Assembly (NCBI RefSeq): GCF_020169515.1
Contig: NZ_JAHMHW010000010.1
Span: 1-64,000 of the forward strand
Source: Paenibacillus vietnamensis
Lineage (GTDB): Bacteria; Bacillota; Bacilli; Paenibacillales; Paenibacillaceae
Direction of reading: 5' to 3'
Length of the DNA: 64,000 bases
Below, in pieces: positions 25,369 to 35,468 of this stretch. How positions within the stretch are numbered: the first letter of the stretch is position 1; each line of letters opens with the position of its first letter. A program made the translations under genes and the position numbers. The notes under the pieces were generated by a model. That model had not been told where the DNA came from and did not search any database. It was given only the letters and a program-made list of their open reading frames with translations.

Positions 25369-28300
25369 TTATCCTTTACTCGGTTCAAGCTGCTCCGCTA
25401 AGGATTGAATGATTTGCACATATTGCTGCATCATTTCCAGTATTTTTGCTTTGTTCAAACGAGCATTGTACATACACTCCACATACAGATGGGTTGGATG
25501 CTCGTGAAGCACAAGAAGCAGGTCACACTTCTCAGCGAATGTCATTTCTGAAGCAGAAGCGCTTTTACGCATAAATCCAGGGAGCAATTCATGTTCATCC
25601 TTCACGATTTGCATTGACGCCGGATCGATTAACGGATCATTCGGTGACGCCGCTTCTTTCACCTGATCTTGTACGATTCGGAACAGGTCCGGAAGCTTCT
25701 CAATCTTGCGTAAATCAATCGTTACGAAATGGATCTTGCCGTTCCAGTCTGTAATAGCCGGAATCGTGATTTGCTCTTGCTCCGTAAGCTCGGCTTGCAG
25801 ATAGAGAAACAAAGCCAGCATGAACTCCGATAGATGAAGCTGCATGCTTTCGGCAGCATCTCCAATGGACGCGAACCATTCATCTTCAATGGTGAAATGC
25901 AAGACACCTTTTAATCCTTTGTCCGCCGCGAAGAAGTCTTCAGGATATGGAATGGCTCGTACTTCAGATTTTTGATCTTGGTAGATGGTTTGACGAATAT
26001 ACGCTGCCAATTTTGAAATCGACGGGTAAGCAAACAAGTTGATCACCGTTACACCGGCATACAGGGGTTCAATGAGACTATGCAGCCGGATCAATGACAA
26101 CGAGTTTCCGCCGATATCAAAGAAGTTATCCTGCGTTCCTACACCTTTAATCCCGAGCACCTGCTCCCAGATTCGTACGAGATCTTGTTCGATTTGATCG
26201 AGCGGCGTTGTATGCCGGGCTTCCCATGCTAATCCTTCTGCTTCAGGTAAAGCTCGCCGGTCGACTTTCCCATTTGGCGTAAGCGGGATCCGATCCAATA
26301 CCGCAAATTGTGCCGGAATCATATAATCCGGTACCTTATCCGCCAAATAATCCCGCAGCGCAGTTAGGGTAAGCTCTTCCGCCGTGACGATATAGGCGAT
26401 AAGCGATTGATTGTCTTTGCAGATGACCGCCGCTTGATGAATCGACGGGTGAAGAAGCAAATGACTTTCGATTTCTTCAAGCTCAACCCGATAACCCCGG
26501 ATTTTCACCTGATGATCGGCACGGCCAAGGAATTCGACTCTTCGATCCGGCAGTAACCGGACGATATCCCCGGTACGGTAGAGTCGCTCCCCTTCCACAA
26601 AAGGATTAGTTAAAAATCTCTCTTCCGTCAGCTCCGGACGATAGAGATAACCTCTCGCGAGCCCTGCTCCCGAGATAAATAATTCGCCAGTCACCCCTGC
26701 GGGTACAACCTGAAATTCCGAATCCAAAATGTATATTTTATTATTATGAATAGGTGTTCCGACCGGTACGTTGATTCGATCGGCTAATTGCTCCGGATCT
26801 ACAAACCCTGCCATTGCGCCGACGCAGGTTTCCGTCGGTCCATAATGATTCATGACTTGAACATGGGGATACGTTTGAAGGAAGCTTCTCATTTCCTCCG
26901 CATTCATGGATTCGCCGCCAAGCACCACTAACCGCAGGGTTTCACATGCTTTACGCCATTGATCGGGAGAGGCATGCCGCATCATGCGAAACAGCGAAGG
27001 TGTCCCTTTGATAAAACTAATTTGATAGTCGCCCAAGTAGGCTAATAAAGCCTCTGGAACCCGCACCAAATCTTTATCGGCGATATGAAGCACACATCCG
27101 TTTAATAAAGAGGAATATAAGCTGGTATAGCCCAGGTCAAAGGCATAGGAGGAAAGCAGGATCGTACGATCGTCAGCGGTTAGCTTCGCCATCTCCGTAA
27201 ACCAAGTGACATAGTTGACCATACTCCGATGCTCGATCATCACGCCTTTTGGATTACCCGTACTGCCGGATGTATAGATGACATACATCAAATCGTCCGG
27301 CTGATTCCCGCTCTCCGGATTCGTGGTTGGCTGTTTAGAAAGCGCAGAATCATGAATATCGATCCTCTTCCCCTTGTAATCGATTTGATCCGGCAAGCCG
27401 CTTTGTGTAACCAACACATGTGCGCCGCTGTTGTTCAATAAATAGCTGACTCGTTTCGGCGGGAGCTCCGGATCGACCGGGACGTAAGCTCCGCCTGCTT
27501 TTAAAATTCCCAGAATGCCGACAATCACTTCAACCGATCTCTCTACCATCAATCCCACGATCGTATTGGCCGTTACTCCCTCGTGACGAAGCTGCCAAGC
27601 CAACTGATTGGCCCGTTCATTTACTTGATGATAGGTTAAGCTGGTTTCACGATGAACAACAGCTATCTGATTGGGTGTTCGGCGCACCTGTTCTTCGAAT
27701 AACTGATGAATGGTCCGGTCGGCCGGAGCCGCGGCCTCCGTCTCATTGAGTTCGAAGAGAATCTGTTGTTTCTCCCTATCGGTTACCATCGGGATACTCG
27801 CCAAACTCTTCTCTGGCTGAGCGATGACCGATTGAAGAATTCGCAGATAGTGTACGGCCATGAGCTCTATCGTTTCTTTTGTAAACAACCCTGCTGCATA
27901 TTGGAAAGTAAACCGGAGCTGTTCATCGGTTTCTTGCGCATATAAACTTAGGTCAAACTTGGCTAACGGATAAGGTGTCTCATAAGGCTCAAACCGGATT
28001 TCCTCGCTGCCGCTTTGTGGAATATCCGGATACTCCATCGAAAACATGACGTCGAATAACGGATTTCTGCTGAGATCCCGTTTTACTTTTAAGTGATCGA
28101 CCAAATAATCGAACGGATAATCTTGATGGCTGTACGCCTCTAATGCTTTTGATTTTACCTCGCCTACGTACTGCAAAAAGGTTTTGTCGCTGCACGGTTT
28201 CGTACGAATAGCCAATGTATTGACAAGCATTCCGACCATATTCTCTACATCTGCGTGCGTTCGGCCGGCGATGGGAGTACCTACGATCACATCCTCTTGA

Positions 28301-31300
28301 CGGCTGTATTTTGCCACCAGTACATTAAAGGCTGCCAGCAGAACCATATAGTTTGTCGTGCCCGTATATTGTGTCAGCTTCCTTAAGTCGGTCATGACAG
28401 AAGGATCTGCAGCGAACGATACGGAATCTCCGTCGAATTGTTGAACGGCAGGACGCACGAAGTCTGTCGGCAACTGCAGAACGGGAACCTCATCTGTAAA
28501 TTGGCTCACCCAATAGGATTCCTGCTGCTTCATGGCTTCTGATTGCAGCAGCCGATTATGCCAGGCTGCATAATCTTTGTATTGGATGTTTGGCTCCGGT
28601 AACGGACGTCCTTCATAGACCGCCATGAGCTCACGAAGGATAACTCCAATCGAGGTTTCATCCGAAATAATATGATGCATATTCATGACAAGAACGAAGT
28701 CCATTGCCGTACGTTCCAGAACGGTTGCTTGAAAGAGCGGCGCTTGTTCCAGGCTAAACGTTTTATTGACCAGCTGATGCAGCCAAAAATTTTCATCGGC
28801 TTCAGATGAAACCGGAATGAAATCGACGGTGAACGGAACGGCCGGATGTACCTTTTGCATAACTTCTCCGTTAACCAGCCCGAAGCCTGTTCGTAATGCT
28901 TCGTGCCGACCGACCAGCGTTTGCCAGCTTTCCCGGAAACGCTGCCGGTCTAATTGCCCCGTGATCCGAACGGCAATAGGAATGTTATACAGCCGTTTGT
29001 TTTCTACAATCTTATCCAGGGTGAACATTCGTCTCTGTGCCGAGGATGCCGGATAGTACTCTTGCGGCTCAACGGCCGGAATGGACCGGTGCTGCCGTAC
29101 CTCCGCTTGCATCAGAAACTGAGCCAGTTTTTCTACCGTCTGATACGTAAAAATATGTTTGATCTCTATTTCCACTTGTAATTCCTTGCGCAATTTACTG
29201 ACAAGAATGGTAGCTTTCAAGGAATGACCGCCCAGCGCAAAAAACGATTCCCGGACGCTAATACGCTCCAGCCCCAATACTTCTTGCCATACGGCGGCCA
29301 GCTTGGTCTCCCATTCATTGCGCGGCGCGGTCGGCTCTTGTTCAAGATAACCTCCGGCTTGCGGTGCCGGCAGCTGCTTGCGGTCGACTTTGCCATGCGC
29401 CGTCAGCGGAATTTGTTCCAGCTGTATAAAATAACTTGGGATCATAAAATCAGGCAAGGACTCGGCGGCATGCTCACGCAGATCGGACACGGATAATGGC
29501 TCCGATCCAATCACATAAGCACACAAATATTTATCCTGCTGATCTTCTCTAGCGATGACTACCGCTTCTTTTACTTTGTCCAGCTGTAATAAACAGTACT
29601 CGATCTCGCTAAGCTCCACCCGGTAACCCCGGATTTTGACCTGCTGATCGATCCGTCCAAGAAACTCAAGCGTACCGTCAAAAAGCCACCTGGCTTGATC
29701 GCCTGTTTTATATATTTTTTCCCCTGTCTGGAACGGGCTCTCGATAAACTTCTCTTTTGTCATCTCAGGCTGATTGAAATATCCTCTGGCAACGCCCTCT
29801 CCTCCAACCCATAGTTCGCCAGGTACGCCGACCGGACGGAGCAGCTCTGTCTTTGGATCAACGACATAAGCGGTGGAGTGCCGCAGCGGTTTACCGATAG
29901 GAAGAGTGGAATCAAAATCGCGATTGACAAGATAGGTTGTCGAAAACGTCGTATTTTCCGTCGGCCCGTACGAATGGATCACCTTCAGCTTCGGACAATG
30001 CTTTCTCACCAAATTGACATGGCTTGCCGATACGACGTCCCCACCCACCAATAACGTCCGTACCGTGGAGAACATTTCCGGATTCCCTTGCGATAATTGA
30101 CTGAACAAAGGAGATACCAGATGGACGATATCAATTTGATGGTCTGCTAATTCACGCTCGATTTGTTCGGGATCAAGCAGCTTCTCTTTACTTAGCAAAT
30201 AGAGAGTTAACCCGTTTAATAACGGTCCCCAAATTTCCAGGGTGGAAATATCAAAGGCAAAGTTACCTGTCATCAGCAGGCGGTAACCTGGATTAAAATC
30301 AATAAAATCCTGATGGATGACTAGACGAAGCACGTTGCGGTGCTCGACCATCACCCCTTTTGGTTTTCCTGTTGAACCCGATGTATAAATGATATAAGCC
30401 AAATCCGACGGATCGTTCACATGCGGTAAACTCTGCGGATCGTTTGTCTCCCCTGACGGATCGCACAAATCAATCACTTCGCCTGAATAATGGAAACGCC
30501 CGATCCATTCTTGTTTGGTTAATAGCAAGGATGCCCGGCTGTCCTCAAGTACATATTCAATTCGCTCGGCAGGATACCCGGGATCGATAGGCAAGTAAGT
30601 CCCCCCAGCCTTTAAAATAGCCAGCGTTCCAACAGCCATCTCGATGGAGCGTTCCACCATAATGCCTACAATGGATTCTCGCCCAACCCCTTTTGCGCGT
30701 AACCTGTGAGCCAATCGATTCGCTTCTTCATTTAACTCCCGGTAAGTCAGCTGCTTTCCTTCATAAACGACGGCGATTTGATCGGGCGTTTTTGCCGCTT
30801 GCTCATCAAACCATTGATGGATGGTCCTGGACCGCAAAACAGCCGACTCGTCCTCGGACTCCGGCGGGTTAAATACCGTTAAAATCCGACTTTTTTCCAC
30901 TTCCGTCAATAAGTCCTGATCTTCATAACGTGCCATAGGAGCTTGAACAACGGACTCCAATGCCTTCCGGTAATAACCGGATATCAAAGCCATTTGTTCT
31001 TCACAAAACTGGGCTTCATCCCACTGCAATAATAATTGCAGATGATCCGACCGGTCTAATCTGAACTCCACCGACATTGCAAAGTTATTATAGGTTCTCT
31101 CGGAAAACTCCAGCACATGGAAATCGTCCAAATCCTGCAAGGAATCAAGAATATGAAAATTTGTATAGTTAAAGATCACTTCATATAAAGGGCTTCCGCC
31201 CGAATCCTGTTGAATTTGCGCCAAAGGATAACGACGATAACGCAAATAGGATTGTTCTTGTTCAAAAATTTGATGAATGAGCTCCGTCCAGGTTCCACCG

Positions 31301-34300
31301 GACATGGCAACCCCAAACGGCAAGGCATTGAGGAAAAGCCCCAGCGTTCGTTCGCCGTCATGGCCTTCCGTTCGTCCGTTAAACGGTACGCCTGAAATAA
31401 CCTCTGGCTGTCCGCTCGCCATCTGCAGCACTCGGAAATGGGCTGCGAGCAAAATACTCTTTAATGGCACTTTCAACCGGTTGGCAAGCTGCTTCACCGA
31501 ATCAGATATAGCTAGCGGAATCTCGACTCCCTGTTCACGGATTTGGTGCCGCTGCTCCGTTTTAGCTTTGTGCCAACGGGGCAGCTCATGGAACGGGTGA
31601 GCTGATACTTGCTCTTTCCAAAAACGCCGATGCTCCTCACACCGTAGTGCCTCTTCTTCCATCGCCACATAATCACGAAATTCAGCTTGCGGCGCCTGTC
31701 CCGTTTTCACTTTGTGATTAATGAAGGTGACATAAAGACGGAATACCTCGTCAAATAAGGATGCCACGCTCCAGCCGTCCAATATCGCATGGTGTTCTAT
31801 GCATGTGAACTGAAAGGTCTCCTCCGAGCGAAGATGAATCACGATTTTAAACAACGGAGCTTTTGTCCAGTCGAAGGAAGCCGTTTCTTTCTTTTCCTTC
31901 CAGTCTGCCAGCCATTGCTCTTGCTGCGATGATGACAGATGGCGTAAATCCGTTACTTCAAAAGGCAGCTCCACCTCTTCATGTACCAGCTGTAGAGGCC
32001 CGGTATAACCGGTTAAATCAAACGAAGTACGTAATACGGAATGATCGTTCATTAAGCTGGCAATCGCTTGTTCCCATGCTTGCCGATGAAAAGGAGCCTT
32101 CAGATGGTACGAAGAAACATTGAGATAAGTCATCGAATCCTGCTGATAGCTGCTGTGAAACAACATCCCCTCCTGGAGCTTGGTCAATGGATAAGCATCG
32201 ATAACTCCCGAAGGCAAACGGGTACGGTCCTCCTCCGTGATCAGCTGGAACGGTGCGGTTACAGACAAGCGATCTTCCATCCTTTTAGAACTTTCAATTA
32301 CAGGAGCTAATTCGCGAATAGTCTGGAAACGAAATAGATCCTGCACCGTCAGGGAATAACCCAGCTTTCTCACTTCACCTAAAATCCGAATGCTTAAAAT
32401 GGAGTCTCCGCCTGCTTCAAAGAAATTATCGTCCGCTCCAATCGGCTGTACCTGCAGCACCTGCTCCCAGATTGCGGCTAATTTCTTTTCCAGCTCCGTG
32501 CGGGGAGCCGCATAATTTCCTGGGACATTTGTAAAATCAGGCGCCGGCAAAGCAGAATAATCCACTTTTCCATTATGGTTGAGCGGAATGGCGCTTACTT
32601 CAACGAATGCCGCAGGTATCATATAATCAGGCAGCCGCTCCTGTAAATAACGGCGCAGATCATCCTTACCACCGGATAATCCGGCCTTTTCCCCTACCAC
32701 ATAAGCGATAATCCGGTTTCCAGCCTGCCGGTCTTCCTTCACGGCTGCAGCTGCTTCGCGAATGCCCGGATATTGGCCCAAGACCGACTCAATTTCTCCC
32801 AGCTCGATACGGAAACCGCGGATTTTCACTTGATGATCCATTCGTCCATGGTATTCCAGCTCGCCGCTTGGCAAATAACGGGCCAAGTCGCCTGTCTTAT
32901 AGAGCCGTTCTCCGGCTTCATTGGTTATAAAGCGTTCGGACGTTAATTCGGGCCGCCGCAAGTACCCGGGAGCGACACCTGCTCCGCCTACATACATTTC
33001 GCCTACTACTCCCTTAGGTACAGGCTGCAGATGCCGATCCAATACGTAAACTTGCAAATCGGGAATCGGGATGCCGATAACATTTCCTTTCCCTTCTTCC
33101 AGATCCGCCGAGGCAATCGGGCGATAGGTCACATGAACCGTCGTTTCCGTGATGCCGTACATATTGACCAGCTGCGGCGTTTGATCTCCATACCGCTCAA
33201 ACCAAGGGCGCAAGCCTTGAAGATCCAGCGCTTCTCCGCCGAAGATGACATAGCGCAATGAGGTTAACTTCCGGCCGGCCGGAGCTGTGCCGACCATGGC
33301 AATCAATTGCCGGAAAGCAGACGGCGTCTGGTTTAACACGGTCACTTGCTCCTGCTCAAGCAATCGGTAATAATCCTCCGGAGAACGGCTGATCCAGAAC
33401 GGAACAATCACTAATTTTCCGCCGTATAACAGAGCCCCCCAAATTTCCCACACCGAAAAATCAAAGGCATACGAATGATAAAGCGTCCACACATCGCGAC
33501 CCGTAAACCGATACCATGCTTCCGTAGCGGCAAACAAACGCGTCACATTGCCATGGTTTACCAATACGCCTTTAGGCTTGCCTGTTGTCCCTGAAGTATA
33601 AATGACATAAGCGAGTTGAAGGGCGGACGCCGGCAGCTCCAGATTATCCTTGCTTTGCCGGCTGACAGGTTCCCAATCCGTATCCAGATGAATCGGTGTT
33701 ACTGTCAGCGACGGCCAGCTTTGGCTCACTTCGCTCTGAGTCAATAAGGCCTTAACCTGTGAATCCTCCAGAATAAATTGCAACCGGTCGGACGGAATCT
33801 TCGGGTCCAGCGGAACGTAAGCCCCTCCTGCTTTTAAGACGCCTATAATCGCAACAATCAGCTCCAAAGAACGCTCCATACAAATCCCCACAAGCGAATT
33901 TGCACCGATCCCTCGTTGTACCAGCTCATGAGCCAATTGATTGGCTCTTTCATTCAGTTCCTGGTAGGTATAGGATTTCTCCTCAAAGACAACGGCAGCG
34001 GCATGAGGCGTACGGGCGGCCCGTTTCTCAAATAATTGGTGAATCGCATGTTCCGTATCAAAATCACGTTTATTTTGCTTCATTTGTGCGGCTTCTTGCG
34101 CTGTTTCCTCTATTGTGACCATCTGTAAACGAGTCAGCAGTTGATCCGGTGCTTCTATTCCATGCTGAAGCAATCGTTCGAAATGACCGGCCATGCGCCG
34201 AATCGTCTCTTCCCGATAGAGATCCGTATTATATTCAAAAAAGCCTGTTAATCCGTCCGCCTCTTCCGCTATAGTCAATGTCAAATCAAACTTTGCCGTC

Positions 34301-35454
34301 CGGTTATGAAGCGAAACCGGGGTACAGGTGACGCCTGGCAGCTCCCATGCCGTAACCGGAATATTTTGCAAAACAAACATCACTTGAAATAGAGGCGAAT
34401 GGGCAGCACTCCGCTCAAGCTGCAATTCATCGACCACTTTGTCGAACGGAACTTCTTGACGATCATAGGCGTCTAACGTCACCTGACGAATGTGCTCGAC
34501 CAATTGCCTGAATGACCAGCCTTCTCCAATTCGGCTCCGCAGCGCTAACGTATTTGCCACGAAACCAATCAAATTTTCCATTCCAGCTTGATTTCGGCCC
34601 GCGATCGGGGTCCCTACCACAAGATCGTCCTGTCCTGAATATCGATACAGCAGCGTTTGGTACGCCGCGAATAAAGTCATAAATAACGTGACGCCTTCCT
34701 CTCTGCTGAAGCCTGCCGCGGCCTCTTTCAGTTCCGGGCTAATAGAAAAGGAATACGAAGCTCCTTGATAGGCTTGCACGGGCGGGCGGGGTTTATCTGT
34801 GGGCAAGGACAAGGTTGCCGGGCTGCCTTGCAATTGCCGCTTCCAGTATGCGAGCTGTTCCGCCCATTTGCCTGATTCGTATCTTTCTCTTTGCCACTCC
34901 GTAAAATCAGCATATTGAAGCGATAGTTCAGCCAGGCCGAGCGGCTGGTCTTCCACAAGATGGCGATAAAATGCCTGCCATTCTTTAATAAGGACAGCCA
35001 TGGACCAGCCGTCCGTAATACTATGGTGCATCGTAATGGCTAGAAAATGCTCATCCTGCGATACTTCCAGGAGGTGTACTCGAAGCAAAGGACCGTTTTG
35101 CAAATCAAACAACCGGCTGGATTCCGCCAAAGCCCAAGCTTGAATCCAGCTTTCTTGATCCATGCGGGTTGAAGGATCGATGCGGGAGACCGGGAGGGAG
35201 ATCGATCGTTCGAGAGCAATGACCTGAACCAGTTGATCCTGCTCCATACGGAATGAAGTTCTAAGCGCTTCATGCCGGTCCACAACGGCCTGCAAGCTTT
35301 TTTCCAAGGCGTTTCTATCTAACGCACCTTGCATACGGATCAAATAAGGCAGATTGTATAAGGGGCTATCGGGAGCCATTTCACGGAAAAACCATTGGCT
35401 TTGCTGCACATCCGACGCTGGAAATACATAATATTGCTGATGTTGTTCGTTCAT
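25369..35454 (-). CDS. Three-module NRPS (Thr, Hpg, Asp predicted)
   Basis: A 3361-residue synthetase: C1 (1-450, HHSITDG at 143), A1 (465-975), PCP1 (Ser1018), C2 (1085-1510, HHAILDG at 1221), A2 (1545-2030), PCP2 (Ser2078), C3 (2130-2560, HHIISDE at 2260), A3 (2580-3070), PCP3 (Ser3118), then about 200 residues resembling only the C-terminal lobe of a condensation domain. Specificity residues read by eye: A1 DFWNIGMVHK, the threonine code; A2 DILHLGSTFK, six of ten positions as in 4-hydroxyphenylglycine domains; A3 DLTKVGHVGK, the aspartate code. No epimerase, methylase or thioesterase domain is present. Start ATG with AAGGAG ten bases upstream, 14 nt after the preceding NRPS gene. The chain must pass to another protein for release. 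Confidence 0.93.
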   Translation of the reverse strand: MNEQHQQYYVFPASDVQQSQWFFREMAPDSPLYNLPYLIRMQGALDRNALEKSLQAVVDRHEALRTSFRMEQDQLVQVIALERSISLPVSRIDPSTRMDQESWIQAWALAESSRLFDLQNGPLLRVHLLEVSQDEHFLAITMHHSITDGWSMAVLIKEWQAFYRHLVEDQPLGLAELSLQYADFTEWQRERYESGKWAEQLAYWKRQLQGSPATLSLPTDKPRPPVQAYQGASYSFSISPELKEAAAGFSREEGVTLFMTLFAAYQTLLYRYSGQDDLVVGTPIAGRNQAGMENLIGFVANTLALRSRIGEGWSFRQLVEHIRQVTLDAYDRQEVPFDKVVDELQLERSAAHSPLFQVMFVLQNIPVTAWELPGVTCTPVSLHNRTAKFDLTLTIAEEADGLTGFFEYNTDLYREETIRRMAGHFERLLQHGIEAPDQLLTRLQMVTIEETAQEAAQMKQNKRDFDTEHAIHQLFEKRAARTPHAAAVVFEEKSYTYQELNERANQLAHELVQRGIGANSLVGICMERSLELIVAIIGVLKAGGAYVPLDPKIPSDRLQFILEDSQVKALLTQSEVSQSWPSLTVTPIHLDTDWEPVSRQSKDNLELPASALQLAYVIYTSGTTGKPKGVLVNHGNVTRLFAATEAWYRFTGRDVWTLYHSYAFDFSVWEIWGALLYGGKLVIVPFWISRSPEDYYRLLEQEQVTVLNQTPSAFRQLIAMVGTAPAGRKLTSLRYVIFGGEALDLQGLRPWFERYGDQTPQLVNMYGITETTVHVTYRPIASADLEEGKGNVIGIPIPDLQVYVLDRHLQPVPKGVVGEMYVGGAGVAPGYLRRPELTSERFITNEAGERLYKTGDLARYLPSGELEYHGRMDHQVKIRGFRIELGEIESVLGQYPGIREAAAAVKEDRQAGNRIIAYVVGEKAGLSGGKDDLRRYLQERLPDYMIPAAFVEVSAIPLNHNGKVDYSALPAPDFTNVPGNYAAPRTELEKKLAAIWEQVLQVQPIGADDNFFEAGGDSILSIRILGEVRKLGYSLTVQDLFRFQTIRELAPVIESSKRMEDRLSVTAPFQLITEEDRTRLPSGVIDAYPLTKLQEGMLFHSSYQQDSMTYLNVSSYHLKAPFHRQAWEQAIASLMNDHSVLRTSFDLTGYTGPLQLVHEEVELPFEVTDLRHLSSSQQEQWLADWKEKKETASFDWTKAPLFKIVIHLRSEETFQFTCIEHHAILDGWSVASLFDEVFRLYVTFINHKVKTGQAPQAEFRDYVAMEEEALRCEEHRRFWKEQVSAHPFHELPRWHKAKTEQRHQIREQGVEIPLAISDSVKQLANRLKVPLKSILLAAHFRVLQMASGQPEVISGVPFNGRTEGHDGERTLGLFLNALPFGVAMSGGTWTELIHQIFEQEQSYLRYRRYPLAQIQQDSGGSPLYEVIFNYTNFHILDSLQDLDDFHVLEFSERTYNNFAMSVEFRLDRSDHLQLLLQWDEAQFCEEQMALISGYYRKALESVVQAPMARYEDQDLLTEVEKSRILTVFNPPESEDESAVLRSRTIHQWFDEQAAKTPDQIAVVYEGKQLTYRELNEEANRLAHRLRAKGVGRESIVGIMVERSIEMAVGTLAILKAGGTYLPIDPGYPAERIEYVLEDSRASLLLTKQEWIGRFHYSGEVIDLCDPSGETNDPQSLPHVNDPSDLAYIIYTSGSTGKPKGVMVEHRNVLRLVIHQDFIDFNPGYRLLMTGNFAFDISTLEIWGPLLNGLTLYLLSKEKLLDPEQIERELADHQIDIVHLVSPLFSQLSQGNPEMFSTVRTLLVGGDVVSASHVNLVRKHCPKLKVIHSYGPTENTTFSTTYLVNRDFDSTLPIGKPLRHSTAYVVDPKTELLRPVGVPGELWVGGEGVARGYFNQPEMTKEKFIESPFQTGEKIYKTGDQARWLFDGTLEFLGRIDQQVKIRGYRVELSEIEYCLLQLDKVKEAVVIAREDQQDKYLCAYVIGSEPLSVSDLREHAAESLPDFMIPSYFIQLEQIPLTAHGKVDRKQLPAPQAGGYLEQEPTAPRNEWETKLAAVWQEVLGLERISVRESFFALGGHSLKATILVSKLRKELQVEIEIKHIFTYQTVEKLAQFLMQAEVRQHRSIPAVEPQEYYPASSAQRRMFTLDKIVENKRLYNIPIAVRITGQLDRQRFRESWQTLVGRHEALRTGFGLVNGEVMQKVHPAVPFTVDFIPVSSEADENFWLHQLVNKTFSLEQAPLFQATVLERTAMDFVLVMNMHHIISDETSIGVILRELMAVYEGRPLPEPNIQYKDYAAWHNRLLQSEAMKQQESYWVSQFTDEVPVLQLPTDFVRPAVQQFDGDSVSFAADPSVMTDLRKLTQYTGTTNYMVLLAAFNVLVAKYSRQEDVIVGTPIAGRTHADVENMVGMLVNTLAIRTKPCSDKTFLQYVGEVKSKALEAYSHQDYPFDYLVDHLKVKRDLSRNPLFDVMFSMEYPDIPQSGSEEIRFEPYETPYPLAKFDLSLYAQETDEQLRFTFQYAAGLFTKETIELMAVHYLRILQSVIAQPEKSLASIPMVTDREKQQILFELNETEAAAPADRTIHQLFEEQVRRTPNQIAVVHRETSLTYHQVNERANQLAWQLRHEGVTANTIVGLMVERSVEVIVGILGILKAGGAYVPVDPELPPKRVSYLLNNSGAHVLVTQSGLPDQIDYKGKRIDIHDSALSKQPTTNPESGNQPDDLMYVIYTSGSTGNPKGVMIEHRSMVNYVTWFTEMAKLTADDRTILLSSYAFDLGYTSLYSSLLNGCVLHIADKDLVRVPEALLAYLGDYQISFIKGTPSLFRMMRHASPDQWRKACETLRLVVLGGESMNAEEMRSFLQTYPHVQVMNHYGPTETCVGAMAGFVDPEQLADRINVPVGTPIHNNKIYILDSEFQVVPAGVTGELFISGAGLARGYLYRPELTEERFLTNPFVEGERLYRTGDIVRLLPDRRVEFLGRADHQVKIRGYRVELEEIESHLLLHPSIHQAAVICKDNQSLIAYIVTAEELTLTALRDYLADKVPDYMIPAQFAVLDRIPLTPNGKVDRRALPEAEGLAWEARHTTPLDQIEQDLVRIWEQVLGIKGVGTQDNFFDIGGNSLSLIRLHSLIEPLYAGVTVINLFAYPSISKLAAYIRQTIYQDQKSEVRAIPYPEDFFAADKGLKGVLHFTIEDEWFASIGDAAESMQLHLSEFMLALFLYLQAELTEQEQITIPAITDWNGKIHFVTIDLRKIEKLPDLFRIVQDQVKEAASPNDPLIDPASMQIVKDEHELLPGFMRKSASASEMTFAEKCDLLLVLHEHPTHLYVECMYNARLNKAKILEMMQQYVQIIQSLAEQLEPSKG

Positions 35455-35468
35455 TTTTTTGCTGCTCC

